Under the pieces are notes generated by a model, which saw only the letters and a list, made by a program, of their open reading frames with translations, was not told where the DNA came from and did not search any database. Positions 1 to 9,428 of a stretch of 64,000 bases of DNA are shown here, in pieces. The stretch covers positions 124,001 to 188,000 of the forward strand of contig CAVPGR010000002.1 of NCBI GenBank assembly GCA_963704035.1. Direction: 5' to 3'. A program made the position numbers and the translations under genes. The stretch's first letter is position 1; each line of letters starts with the position of its first letter. Source of the stretch: JAOSJL01 sp963704035. GTDB taxonomy: Bacteria > Actinomycetota > Acidimicrobiia > IMCC26256 > JAOSJL01.

Positions 1-385
1 CACGTCATCGTCCGCGCATGACTACGTGAACCTCGTGTCCCTGCGCGGAACCGCGGGTGGTGAGGAGGTGCACGTCGCCGGCACCCTCTACGGCAAGCAG
101 GACGCTCAGCGGATCGTCGCCATCGACGACCACGTCGTCGACCTGCCGCCGTCACGCCACATGATCGTCGTACGCAACGAGGACCGACCGGGCATGATCG
201 GACGGGTGGGCACGATCCTCGGCGAAGCAGGAGCCAACATCGCCGACATGGACGTCGGTCGAACGCCCGGCGGCGTCGCCGCGCTCATGGCCATCTCGAC
301 GGCGGCGGCGGTTCCCGACGACGTCGTGCAGGTGTTACGCGCCGAGCCGGGGATCATTTCCGCGCGCGGTATCGACCTGGACTGA
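1..385 (+). CDS. serA: D-3-phosphoglycerate dehydrogenase, C-terminal part (cut by window start)
   Basis: SerA oxidises 3-phosphoglycerate to 3-phosphohydroxypyruvate, the first step of serine synthesis, in the cytosol. Only the last ~127 codons are present and the frame is open to the left edge. The segment holds the end of the intervening domain (GTLYGKQDAQRIVAID) and a full C-terminal ACT domain (RNEDRPGMIGRVGTILGEAG, then NIADMDVGR and GGVAALM), as in the long actinobacterial SerA type that is feedback-inhibited by serine. The true start lies outside the window. The TGA stop sits in a 15-bp tandem duplication that supplies a second in-frame TGA. The family assignment is secure; allostery here is inferred from the ACT domain. 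Confidence 0.9.
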   Translation, partial: TSSSAHDYVNLVSLRGTAGGEEVHVAGTLYGKQDAQRIVAIDDHVVDLPPSRHMIVVRNEDRPGMIGRVGTILGEAGANIADMDVGRTPGGVAALMAISTAAAVPDDVVQVLRAEPGIISARGIDLD

Positions 386-417
386 CTCGACCTGGACTGA
401 CTCGACCGGGACCGACC
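373..417 (+). repeat. 15-bp tandem duplication spanning the serA stop codon
   Basis: Two perfect copies of CGACCTGGACTGACT (373-387 and 388-402) are followed by a diverged third copy to about 417. The first copy carries the serA TGA at 383-385 and the second puts another TGA in the same frame 15 bases later. Similar stop-bearing duplications occur after leuC, zwf and ilvE. Confidence 0.85.
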
Positions 418-453
418 TCGACTGATTGCTCGGCGGAGTCTTCCGCTCGGTTC

Positions 454-837
454 TCAGCGCTTGGAGGCCCTCAGACTGTCGGATTCGGCGGCCGCCGCGT
501 CGCGGTAGCAGGCATCCGCGTGGGTGCGCTCGTAGAAGGCGCCGCCGGGGGAGTGGAAGACCTCGCTGCCGTCTGTCGCCTTGATGGGATGCGTGGCCGG
601 GCACGCACCGTCCTCCGCGGGAACCTTCGGAGGTTCGTCGGACGGCGGCTTCTCCGAGGTCGGTTCGGAGGGAGCCTCGTCTTCACGTGTCAGCAGGCGC
701 CACAACAGGATTCCGATGGCGACGAGCACGCCGAGGACGAACACCGTTCGCACGAGACGGAACAGGCGGTGCCGGGCGCGTTTCATCGGTTCATCCAGCA
801 CGGAGTGAAGGCTCCACCGCAGCACCCGACGCACCAT
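454..837 (-). CDS. Small membrane-anchored protein with a sunset-like C-terminal domain
   Basis: A 127-residue protein of unknown function. A basic N-terminus is followed by one hydrophobic segment at about residues 30-47 (VFVLGVLVAIGILLW), an acidic Pro/Glu/Ser linker, and a C-terminal domain of ~45 residues with CPATHPIKA, a phenylalanine-histidine-SPGG motif, FYERTHADACY and a final ASKR. This matches the short Cys-containing sunset domain that I recall from many actinobacterial surface proteins. The two cysteines (in CPATH and DACY) may pair outside the membrane. The start has a good ribosome site (GGGAGG) about 8 bases upstream. It is divergent from the leuA leader promoter. Topology and domain name come from pattern recognition only. 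Confidence 0.7.
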   Translation of the reverse strand: MVRRVLRWSLHSVLDEPMKRARHRLFRLVRTVFVLGVLVAIGILLWRLLTREDEAPSEPTSEKPPSDEPPKVPAEDGACPATHPIKATDGSEVFHSPGGAFYERTHADACYRDAAAAESDSLRASKR

Positions 838-922
838 CTCCGCCTCCCGTCAACACATCGACCGTACCGGACCCGTCGAGCAGTCCGGTGGAATCTGCCT
901 GTGGAGTCGCCCGGGAATCGAG

Positions 923-951
923 TTGACAGCGCGCGGGTCGCGTGCGAGCAT
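923..951 (+). promoter_or_regulatory. Promoter of the leuA leader
   Basis: A perfect -35 TTGACA (923-928), a 17-base spacer and a -10-like GAGCAT (946-951) lie nine bases before the leader ATG at 961. The transcript would start at or just before that ATG, so the leader is probably read from a leaderless or nearly leaderless mRNA. Confidence 0.7.
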
Positions 952-960
952 CGTGGTCTC

Positions 961-1011
961 ATGAGCCGGGATTCGCGCGCCACCGCCACGTTCGACCTGC
1001 TGCTTATCTAG
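961..1011 (+). CDS. Leucine leader peptide of leuA
   Basis: A 16-codon ORF that encodes MSRDSRATATFDLLLI and stops with TAG. The three consecutive leucine codons (CTG CTG CTT, 997-1005) sit directly before the stop and before two RNA hairpins, the usual layout of a ribosome-mediated transcription attenuator. Leader peptides upstream of leuA are known in actinobacteria. No ribosome site is seen upstream, in line with a promoter whose start point falls near the ATG. Scarce Leu-tRNA would stall the ribosome on the leucine run and so raise leuA expression. The coding reading is direct; the mechanism is inferred. Confidence 0.8.
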   Translation: MSRDSRATATFDLLLI

Positions 1012-1038
1012 TCGCGGGCGCCCTCCGGTGCTCGCGAC
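1011..1038 (+). promoter_or_regulatory. Attenuator hairpin A of the leuA leader
   Basis: A 12-bp stem, GTCGCGGGCGCC (1011-1022) with GGTGCTCGCGAC (1027-1038), has two G-U pairs and a CTCC loop. Its first base is the G of the leader TAG stop, so a ribosome at or near the stop would prevent folding. The ilv leader has the same placement. Confidence 0.7.
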
Positions 1039-1041
1039 GTG

Positions 1042-1069
1042 ACCCCTCGTGCTTCGGCCGGGGGGTTTT
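1042..1069 (+). terminator. Intrinsic terminator of the leuA attenuator
   Basis: The stem ACCCCTCG-T-GC (1042-1052) pairs with GCCGGGGGGT (1057-1066) across a UUCG tetraloop, with one bulge and one wobble pair, and a T tract follows (1066-1069). It lies 43 bases before the leuA ATG, so transcripts ending here would not include leuA. Confidence 0.75.
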
Positions 1070-1112
1070 CTAGTTCCCCGATTTCCTCCACATCCGAACG
1101 GAGACAACCGTC

Positions 1113-2654
<1,542 letters not shown>

Positions 2655-2723
2655 GCGTGAGACGATGGAGATCGTGGATGCCGCCATGCTGACGACCGCC
2701 GCACCAGACGCTCAGGAGGCACC

Positions 2724-3533
2724 GTGACACCAACCGCCGAGCACTCTCCGCACAGGGGCGCCGCCTTCTTTGATCTCGACCGCACGCTGATCCAGGGTTC
2801 CTCGACGGTGAAGTGGGCGTTGGCGGCGTGGCGTGCCGGCATGCTGCCCGGCGCTCCGATGCTGTCTGCTCTCGTCAACGGCATCACGTTCCGGATCACC
2901 GGCGGATCCGACGAACAGTCGCGCAAAGCCGTCGAGACCTCACTGGAGCTGGTGGCCGGCGCCGAGAAGGCCACGATGCTCGAGTTGTCCGACGAGCTCG
3001 TCCCGAAGCTCGTGTCGAAGGTTCGCCCCGAGTCGAACAACCTGCTCGAGATGCACGGCGAGGCGGGACGCGACCGCTACATCGTCTCCGCGTCACCGAT
3101 CGAGATCGTCGGAGCGCTGGCCGATCAGCTCGGCCTCGAAGGAGCGATCGGCACCGAGGCCGAGGTCGCCGACGACGGCAGATACACGGGAGCGCTCACG
3201 TCGGCATGGATCTACGGACCGGCCAAGGCCGAGGCGATCAGCAAGCTCGCCGCCGAACGCGGCTACGACCTCGAGCTCTGCTACTCGTACAGCGATTCGT
3301 CGAGCGACCTTCCCATGCTCGAGATGGTGGGGCACCCCGTCGTGGTGAACCCCGACAACGCGTTGCACAAGATCGCGCGGACCCGAGGCTGGCCCGTGGT
3401 CGAGTTCCGCAGTCGCGCGACCGAGATCACCAAATACGGTGTCCTCGGCGCCGCAGCCGGTGGCGGAATGGTCGGCTCCTACTACCTGGGGCGCCGCCAC
3501 GAACGCGGCCACTGGCGGGGCGTCCGCCGCTGA
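2724..3533 (+). CDS. HAD-IB family phosphatase (SerB-like)
   Basis: A 269-residue haloacid-dehalogenase superfamily hydrolase. Motif I is FFDLDRTLIQGSS (about 16-28), motif II is IVSASP (about 116-121), and motif IV is YSYSDSSSDLPML (about 192-204) with the acidic Mg-binding pair. This is the subfamily IB pattern related to phosphoserine phosphatase. A short hydrophobic, Gly/Ala-rich segment near the C-terminus (GVLGAAAGGGMVGSYYLG) may touch the membrane. GTG 2724 is chosen for its strong AGGAGG five bases upstream. With serA at the window start a serine role is tempting, but many IB members act on lipid or other phosphates and the substrate is not shown by the sequence. Confidence 0.85.
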   Translation: MTPTAEHSPHRGAAFFDLDRTLIQGSSTVKWALAAWRAGMLPGAPMLSALVNGITFRITGGSDEQSRKAVETSLELVAGAEKATMLELSDELVPKLVSKVRPESNNLLEMHGEAGRDRYIVSASPIEIVGALADQLGLEGAIGTEAEVADDGRYTGALTSAWIYGPAKAEAISKLAAERGYDLELCYSYSDSSSDLPMLEMVGHPVVVNPDNALHKIARTRGWPVVEFRSRATEITKYGVLGAAAGGGMVGSYYLGRRHERGHWRGVRR

Positions 3534-3569
3534 GGCTGACGGCTTGCCCCAGCCGTTCCACCGTTCGTC

Positions 3570-3587
3570 ATAGTGCAAGCGCACTAT
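3570..3587 (+). promoter_or_regulatory. 7-bp inverted repeat upstream of the HAF-repeat genes
   Basis: ATAGTGC and GCACTAT are perfect arms around AAGC, in the 158-base gap before the first HAF-repeat gene. It could be an operator or part of an RNA leader. No known riboswitch signature could be matched in the following GC-rich sequence. Confidence 0.4.
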
Positions 3588-3691
3588 TCCCCGCGCTCCG
3601 CGCGAGCGCTTCTTATCTCCCGGGGTTTGTGGCCGATGGGACCCCCGCAGATACCGCGCAACAGCGCGCGGTCCGCCGGGAAGGAACCGTC

Positions 3692-5066
3692 ATGCACAGA
3701 ACTCCGGGACAGCGTGCGCGTCTGACGCTGCTCGCCGCGGTCGTGTCTGTCGGCATGACGCTCGGTATCGGCGCCCCGGCGAGTGGCGTGGAGGCCGCGG
3801 CTCTCGACATCGACGCGCCCATCGACCTCGGAGTTCCGTCCGGAGTGGATGTCTCCTTCGCGCTCGCAAGTAGCGCCGCAGGTCCGATCGTCGGAGCGAC
3901 CGACGTGGAAATCAAGGGAGACGCGCTCGGGTTCTCCATGAGCTCGCCGCCCACCCCGCTCGGCGTTCCCGCCGGCTACGGCGACTCAGTCGCCTCCGAC
4001 GTGAACGGCAGTGGGGTCGCCATCGGAGCCGTGACCAGAGACCCCGGGGACGGAACGATCGTTCCGGCCATCTGGGTCCCCGGCAACGCTCCGGCGCTTC
4101 TTTCCTCGTTCGGCACCGATACGCGCACCTTCGCGATCGCTCTCAACGACTCGGGGTTCATCGTCGGCTTCGGCGGCAACAGCGACGACACCGGCGTGCA
4201 CCCACTGACGTGGACCAGTGGCGTCCCCAGCGTCTTGGACCCGCTCGGGCACACGGTCGCCCGCGCCGTCGACGTCAACAGCTCCGGCATGGCCGTGGGC
4301 CACCTCGGCGACGGTGATCTGGACTCCGATCCCTTCACCCCTGCCGTGTGGATCCCCGGCAAACCTGCACTCGAACTGGCGACCCTGGGTGGCTCGTCGG
4401 CCGTCGCCACGGGCGTCAACGACGCGGGCGCCGTGATCGGCTACTCGCTGACTGCCGGCGATGCCGATACGCACATGTTCCGATGGACGGTCGATGGGGG
4501 GATGGAGGACCTCGGGACGCCCGGTCCCGGCGGTCTCGTGCCGATCAACGAGATCTTCGAGATCATCGGACCGAAGATCAACAATCAGGGTCAGATTTCC
4601 CTGTTCGGATTCGGGAAGAGCGGCCCGGTCGGATACGTCTGGACGGATGCCGACGATTTCGTGCCGCTCCCACCGTTCCCAGGTCAGCAGCAGGTCGCCT
4701 ACGCCATCAACATCGACGACGCCGGGCGCGTGGTGGGCGCCGCAGCTACCGGGGACACGGGCCACCCCGCGCTCTGGCAGATCCAACAGCCCGACCCGCC
4801 TGCGCCCCCGATGCCGCCCGAACCGCCGGCGCCTCCGGCCCCGGATCCGGATGCAGGTGGAGGAGGAGCCGGCAGCGATCCCGACGGGCGGCACGGCCAA
4901 CAACGGCGGTGTGGCAGCGACGGGAACCGGCTCGGCTCCGACCCTGCCGGCCACCGGCCCCGGAACGATGCCCGCGCTCGTCGTGATGGCAAGTCTGCTT
5001 GTCATGTCCGGTTCGATCTTGGCGTTCGGTCGCGGACTCACGTTCACATCTCGGAGAATCCGATGA
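3692..5066 (+). CDS. Secreted HAF-repeat protein with LPXTG-type sorting signal, copy 1 (one frameshift)
   Basis: A cell-surface protein with a signal peptide (about 1-36, hydrophobic LTLLAAVVSVGMTLGIG then an Ala-rich cleavage region). A chain of ~45-residue repeats follows, each with an N-x-x-G-x-x-V-G core and a closing W (ALNDSGFIVGFG, DVNSSGMAVGHL, GVNDAGAVIGYS, NIDDAGRVVGAA). Next come a Pro-rich stalk, the sortase motif LPATG (near residue 418), a hydrophobic segment and a basic tail. The frame changes by +1 at about 4850-4870 in a G-rich run, and the tail in the new frame matches copy 2. I read this as one gene with an indel. Its stop overlaps the ATG of copy 2 (ATGA). HAF repeats are thought to fold like a propeller; the ligand is unknown. 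Confidence 0.75.
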
Positions 5067-6436
5067 CGCGCGTTCGTCGGGGTTCGACTCGATTCTTTGT
5101 CGCAGTCGGCGTTCTGACTCTGGCGGTGTACGGGCTCGCCATGACCGGCGGCACAGCCCACGCCGCGACGATGATCTCGCCGCCGGTGGACTACGGCCTT
5201 CCGCTCATAGGTGAACCCGCGTTCGCCCAGGCCTCCAACGATTCAGGAACCGTCGTCGGGTTCGGCATTGGGGCTTCGGACCCCTCGGCGTATCAGTTCT
5301 TCGCTGACAGGGCACCGATTCCGCTGGGGGAGCCGACCGGATACGACGGCTCCGCAGCGCGGGATGTCAATGCAGACGACTTCGCCGTCGGCTGGGCCTC
5401 CGACAGCGAGGGCACGGTCGCTGCGATCTGGGTTCCCGAGACCGCGCCCGACGGTGCTACCCACGCCGGCTGGAGACGAACAAGCGATGGCGCTGGCGAT
5501 CAACGACAGTGGAACCGTCGTCGGTGCCGGTCTCGACAACGACACCAACACGAGCTCGGCGATCGTGTGGCCCACCGGCGGCGGCTCGCCGAGCGTCCTC
5601 GATCCGCTGGGCGGACAGGACGCGGGCGCGCTCGACATCAACAACTCCGGCGTGGCCGTCGGCTTTTCGGGCGCGCCGAACCTCCCGTCGATGCCGATGA
5701 TGTGGGTTCCCGGCGACGCCGCAGTGTCGCTTCCGACATTGGGTGGTTCCGGCGTGTACGCCAGTGGAATCAACGACGACGGCGTGGTGGTCGGTTTCTC
5801 CAGCATTCCGGGCGACGCGGAGATTCACCTGTTCCGCTGGACCGCCGCGGGCGGTATCGAAGACCTCGGAGCTCCCAGCGGCGCCGAGTTCGCTTTCGGC
5901 GGTAATCCGGCGGGCGGTCCACTGAGGGCGGCAATCAACGCGCACGGCCAGATCGTCGTCACCGCTTTCGTCGGCGGGAACGATCGCGCGGCTATCTCTA
6001 CGCCGACGCCGACGGGTTCGTTCCTCTGCCGGCCTACCCCGGAGCAGGCCAGGTTTCCTACGGCGCCAACATCGACGACACCGGCCGCATCCCCGGGATC
6101 GCTCTCCGGGCGGACGATGAGGCGCCGGCCACGGTGTGGCAGGCCGAGGTCCCCCAGCCGCCGACTCCGCCTTCGCCGCCCGGGCCGACGCCCGATCCGC
6201 CCGACCCCGGCCCGGGCCCTGCGGATGCCCCGGGGAGCACGCCGACGGCGACACCGACCGGCGGGCGCACCGGAACGGGTTCCGTTCCGACGCTCCCCGC
6301 CACCGGGCCCGGGATGTTGTCGGTGCTTCTCGCGTCGGCGGGTGTTCTCGTGCTCGCCGGCTGTGCGATGACCGTCGGACGCCGACTCACTCCTGTTCGG
6401 GTTCGGGCGCAGCGTCGAGGAGACCCTGCGCCGTAA
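5063..6436 (+). CDS. Secreted HAF-repeat protein with LPXTG-type sorting signal, copy 2 (two frameshifts)
   Basis: A tandem paralogue of the preceding gene, translationally coupled through ATGA. It has an N-terminal signal segment (FFVAVGVLTLAVYGLA, then Ala-His-Ala), repeats such as AINDSGTVVGAG, DINNSGVAVGFS, GINDDGVVVGFS and NIDDTGRIPGIA, a Pro-rich stalk, LPATG, a hydrophobic stretch and an Arg-rich tail. Two indels break the frame: +1 at about 5445-5455 (an extra C before the PTVLPTPAG segment) and -1 at about 5985-5995 (a lost G before GYLYADADGF). Copy 1 aligns across both breaks. The last ~50 bases overlap the convergent methyltransferase gene. Without the indels it would be about 457 residues, like copy 1. 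Function is unknown beyond surface display. Confidence 0.7.
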
Positions 6437-7265
6437 CGAGGTCCTCGGCTCTGACCCACACGGGAGTGCCGCGCTTCGAGAACAGGGTCTGCGTGCGATC
6501 CTCGAGTGGTCGGTGCTGCGCCGTGGCCTTCACGCCGTTCGTCTCGAGCAGTGCCACGATCATGTCGGCCTCGAACGGCGACTCGGCGTGGGTCACCACG
6601 ACCGTGGGTTCTCCGGAGCGCGTGTACACGACGAACGCGGCGCGCAGCTCGAACGCAGCGCGGATCTCCGGCGTCGTACAGTCCGTGACGCTCTCTTCTG
6701 TCAGCCCGGCGGCCTTCAGGCCGTCGAGCTCGTCGGGTGCGGGCGGCCACGGCGGGCCCTCGCCCTGCGGAGTGCCGGGTGGCCGCAGGAAGGTGACGAC
6801 GAGCAGAGTGCCGCCGGGCTTCACCCACGAGGCGATCGTGGCGCACACCTCGTCGCGCAGTACCGGCGGAAGCGACTGGATCGTGAGGTTCTCGATCACC
6901 AGGTCGAAAGCGCCGATCCACTCACTCGGCGCGTCGAAGAGATCTTCCGCCTGCCACGAAACGTCCGAATCGGGAAAGCGTTCCTGAGCCCACTCGAGCG
7001 CTGCGGGCGACGCGTCGAAAGCGACGACATCCCATTCCCGCTCGGCGAGCGCGACGGCGTCGTCGCCGAGACCCGCACCGACCACTAGAGCACGCTCCCC
7101 GGGCTCGGGGAGATGTGTGTCGAGCCATCGCTCGATGTCGAACTGCGGATGCAACTGCGACCAGGGAACGCCCGTCGCGTCGCGATCCGCGGTGCGGTAC
7201 ATCGCGTCGAAGCGATCGGCCAGTTCGGCCGTACGTGCGGGGTCGTTCAGGTCGTCGGCAGCCAT
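6387..7265 (-). CDS. Class I SAM methyltransferase with C-terminal DUF2007-like domain
   Basis: A 292-residue protein in two parts. Residues ~1-200 form a class I methyltransferase of thiopurine-methyltransferase type, with the SAM-binding loop VVGAGLGDDAVALA and acidic VVAFDASPAALEWA, then DLVIENLTIQSL and KPGGTLLVVTF. Residues ~215-285 (VVVTHAESPFEADMIVALLETNGVKA) resemble the small DUF2007 / putative signal-transducing domain. The start overlaps the 3' end of leuD by 19 bases, so it is probably co-translated with leuCD. Nothing indicates a leucine-related substrate. It is convergent with, and overlaps, the HAF copy 2 gene. The fold is confident; the substrate is unknown. Confidence 0.78.
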   Translation of the reverse strand: MAADDLNDPARTAELADRFDAMYRTADRDATGVPWSQLHPQFDIERWLDTHLPEPGERALVVGAGLGDDAVALAEREWDVVAFDASPAALEWAQERFPDSDVSWQAEDLFDAPSEWIGAFDLVIENLTIQSLPPVLRDEVCATIASWVKPGGTLLVVTFLRPPGTPQGEGPPWPPAPDELDGLKAAGLTEESVTDCTTPEIRAAFELRAAFVVYTRSGEPTVVVTHAESPFEADMIVALLETNGVKATAQHRPLEDRTQTLFSKRGTPVWVRAEDLVTAQGLLDAAPEPEQE

Positions 7266-7837
7266 GCAGGCCGGTCGGTCTCGTAGGAGCTGATGAGGTC
7301 GTCGTGGGTGAGGCTCAGCGCGATGTCATCCAGACCGTGCAGGAGGCGGTGGTGTGTGTGGTCGTCGAGTTCGAATGGCTCGTCGAGATCGATGGCGGGA
7401 ACGAGAACCCGACGATCCGGAAGGTCGATGACGAGCTCCACGTCGGGATCGCGCGTCACGATCTCCATGATCCGCTCCACGACTGCCTGGTCGAGTTCCA
7501 CTGCGAGCAACCCGTTCTTGTGGCAGTTGTTGCGAAAGATGTCGGCGAAGCGCGACGAGATCACGGCGCGGAAGCCGTAGTCGGTCAGTGCCCACACGGC
7601 GTGTTCGCGCGAGGAACCGGTGCCGAAGTTCGGACCGGTCACGAGGATCTCGGCGCCGGTGTGGTTGTCCTGGTTCAACACGAAGTCGGACAGCTCGCGC
7701 CACTCCGAGAAGAGCCCCTCACCGAATCCCGTACGCTCGACGCGCTTCAGCCAGTCGCTGGGAATGATCTGGTCGGTGTCGACGTCGGAGCGTTCCAGGG
7801 GAACGGCCCGGGCTGTGATCTCTGAGATCGGTTCCAT
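7247..7837 (-). CDS. leuD: 3-isopropylmalate dehydratase small subunit
   Basis: LeuD is the swivel subunit that pairs with LeuC to isomerise 2- to 3-isopropylmalate; the same complex can process citramalate in the citramalate route to isoleucine. The 196-residue length is normal. Visible signatures are DVDTDQIIPSDWLK near residue 18 and GPNFGTGSSREHAVWAL around residue 70, the substrate loop, with FRNNCHKNGLL downstream. ATG at 7837 lies about 60 bases downstream of the leuC stop and directly upstream of the methyltransferase gene, forming a leuC-leuD-methyltransferase operon. The frame is intact. Confidence 0.95.
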   Translation of the reverse strand: MEPISEITARAVPLERSDVDTDQIIPSDWLKRVERTGFGEGLFSEWRELSDFVLNQDNHTGAEILVTGPNFGTGSSREHAVWALTDYGFRAVISSRFADIFRNNCHKNGLLAVELDQAVVERIMEIVTRDPDVELVIDLPDRRVLVPAIDLDEPFELDDHTHHRLLHGLDDIALSLTHDDLISSYETDRPAWLPTT

Positions 7838-7882
7838 GTTGCGTTGTCCCTTCTGTCGGGAAGCGTGGCCGACGAACGGCGC

Positions 7883-7907
7883 GTCAGTCGAGGCCAGGTC
7901 AGTCGAG
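7883..7907 (-). repeat. 15-bp-period duplication at the leuC stop
   Basis: On the minus strand CTCGACTGAC occurs twice, 15 bases apart. The first carries the leuC TGA (7899-7901) and the second gives another in-frame TGA (7884-7886). Confidence 0.8.
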
Positions 7908-9300
7908 ATCGGCGGGGGCGCTGAACGTGCCGGCGATCGCGGTCGCGGCCGCCACGGCGGGGGAGACCAGGTGCGTTCGACCACCTCGGCCCTGCCGACC
8001 CTCGAAGTTGCGGTTCGACGTCGACGCGGCAGCGTTCGCCCGGGGCGAGCTTGTCGGGGTTCATCGCCAGGCACATCGAACAGCCCGGCGCCCGCCAGTC
8101 GAAACCCGCCGCGGTGAACACAGTGTCGAGTCCTTCGTCTTCGGCCTGTTGCTTCACCCGGGCGGAACCCGGCACGACCATCGCCCGCATCCCGTCGCGG
8201 GTGCGGCGGCCTCGCACGACGTCGGCGGCGGCGCGCAGGTCCTCGATGCGGGCGTTTGTGCACGACCCGATGAACACCGTGTCGACGGGGATGTCGCGCA
8301 TCGGTGTGCCGATCTCCAGACCCATGTACTCGAGTGCCCGCTCGGCAGCGTCGCGTTGCGCGCGATCCATGAACGACGACGGGTCGGGGACCGCATCGTC
8401 GAGCGTCACGGTCTGGCCCGGGTTGGTACCCCACGTGACACCCGGCAGAATCGTCGCCGCGTCGAGCACGACCTCCTTGTCGAAGGTGGCGTCGTCGTCG
8501 CTCGGAAGCGCGCGCCATTCGTCGAGTGCCTGTTCCCATGCCGCGCCGCTCGGGGCGTTCGGGCGACCTTCGAGGTAGGCGAAGGTCGTGTCGTCGGGCG
8601 CGATCATCCCCGCACGCGCTCCGGCCTCGATCGACATGTTGCAGACGGTCATCCGTCCTTCCATCGAGAGTCCGCGGATGGCCGAGCCGCGGTACTCGAT
8701 CACCGAGCCGATCCCTCCGCCGGTGCCGATGCGGGCGATGATCGCCAACACGACGTCCTTGGCGGCGACACCGGGCGACAGCTCGCCGTCGACGGTGACC
8801 GCCATGGTGCCGGGCCGTTGCTGGGGGAGCGTCTGGGTGGCGAGGACGTGTTCGACCTCGCTCGTGCCGATCCCGAATGCCAACGCGCCGAAGGCGCCGT
8901 GGGTGGACGTGTGGCTGTCGCCGCACACGATCGTCATCCCGGGCTGGGTGAAACCCTGCTCGGGACCGATGATGTGCACGATTCCCTGATCGGGGTCGCC
9001 CATCGCGTAACAGCGGATGTCGAACTCGTCGCAGTTGGCGCTCAGCACCTCGAGCTGCTTCTTCGAGATCGGATCCTTCACGGGGCCATCGAGCCCGTCG
9101 GTGGGCACGTTGTGGTCAGCGGTGGCCAGCGTGAGATCGGGACGGCGGACGGTGCGTCCCTCCATGCGCAGCCCGTCGAAGGCCTGGGGCGAGGTGACCT
9201 CGTGAACGAGGTGCAGGTCCACGTACAGCAGATCCGGCTCACCCGCGGCGCTGCGCACGACGTGGCGGTCCCAGACCTTCTCGGGGAGTGTGCGTCCCAT
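7899..9300 (-). CDS. leuC: 3-isopropylmalate dehydratase large subunit (one frameshift near the 3' end)
   Basis: LeuC carries the 4Fe-4S cluster of isopropylmalate isomerase. Family motifs are plain: GDSHTSTHGAFGALAFGIGTSEVEHV, the cluster cysteines in FIGSCTNARIEDL and in APGCSMCLAMNPD. An extra base at about 8028 (GCGGCAGCG on the plus strand) shifts the frame after PGERC. In the +1 frame the expected end continues with ASTSNRNFEGRQGRGGRTH and closes with ADLD and TGA at 7899-7901. Reading without correction would give an abnormal tail running into leuD. It is divergent from the IclR gene with a 100-base intergenic region holding a strong inverted repeat. I treat the frameshift as a probable sequence error. 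Confidence 0.88.
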
Positions 9301-9364
9301 TGTCGTACTCCGTTGCGCTCGGCTACGTCAGGGCGTCTGTCCCAGATGTTGCATTTCTCAGATT

Positions 9365-9393
9365 TTGCATGTCTCAAATAATGAGACTACGAT
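9365..9393 (+). promoter_or_regulatory. Promoter of the IclR gene
   Basis: TTGCAT (9365-9370), a 17-base spacer and TACGAT (9388-9393) precede the IclR coding region. The spacer is exactly the inverted repeat listed separately, so anything bound there would block RNA polymerase. Confidence 0.65.
9371..9387 (+). promoter_or_regulatory. Putative IclR operator between leuC and the regulator gene
   Basis: GTCTCAAATAATGAGAC has perfect 6-base arms around AATAA. It fills the whole -35/-10 spacer of the IclR promoter and lies about 70 bases before leuC on the other strand. A related half-site (CATTTCTCAG, about 9351-9360) is nearby. The position suggests autoregulation and control of leuCD. Confidence 0.65.
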
Positions 9394-9428
9394 TCTGAAT
9401 CGTGGACAGTCTAGAGAGGTCCGATGAC

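Noticed and set aside
3588..3691. c-di-AMP (ydaO) or other riboswitch before the HAF genes
   Set aside because: GGGACCC-like words are present, but the conserved core and pairing of the ydaO class could not be built.
2813..5905. One ~1000-codon plus-strand frame over the HAD gene and both HAF genes
   Set aside because: The first third is an out-of-frame reading of the HAD hydrolase. Real coding in this frame begins at ATG 3692, and copy 2 starts anew at 5063.
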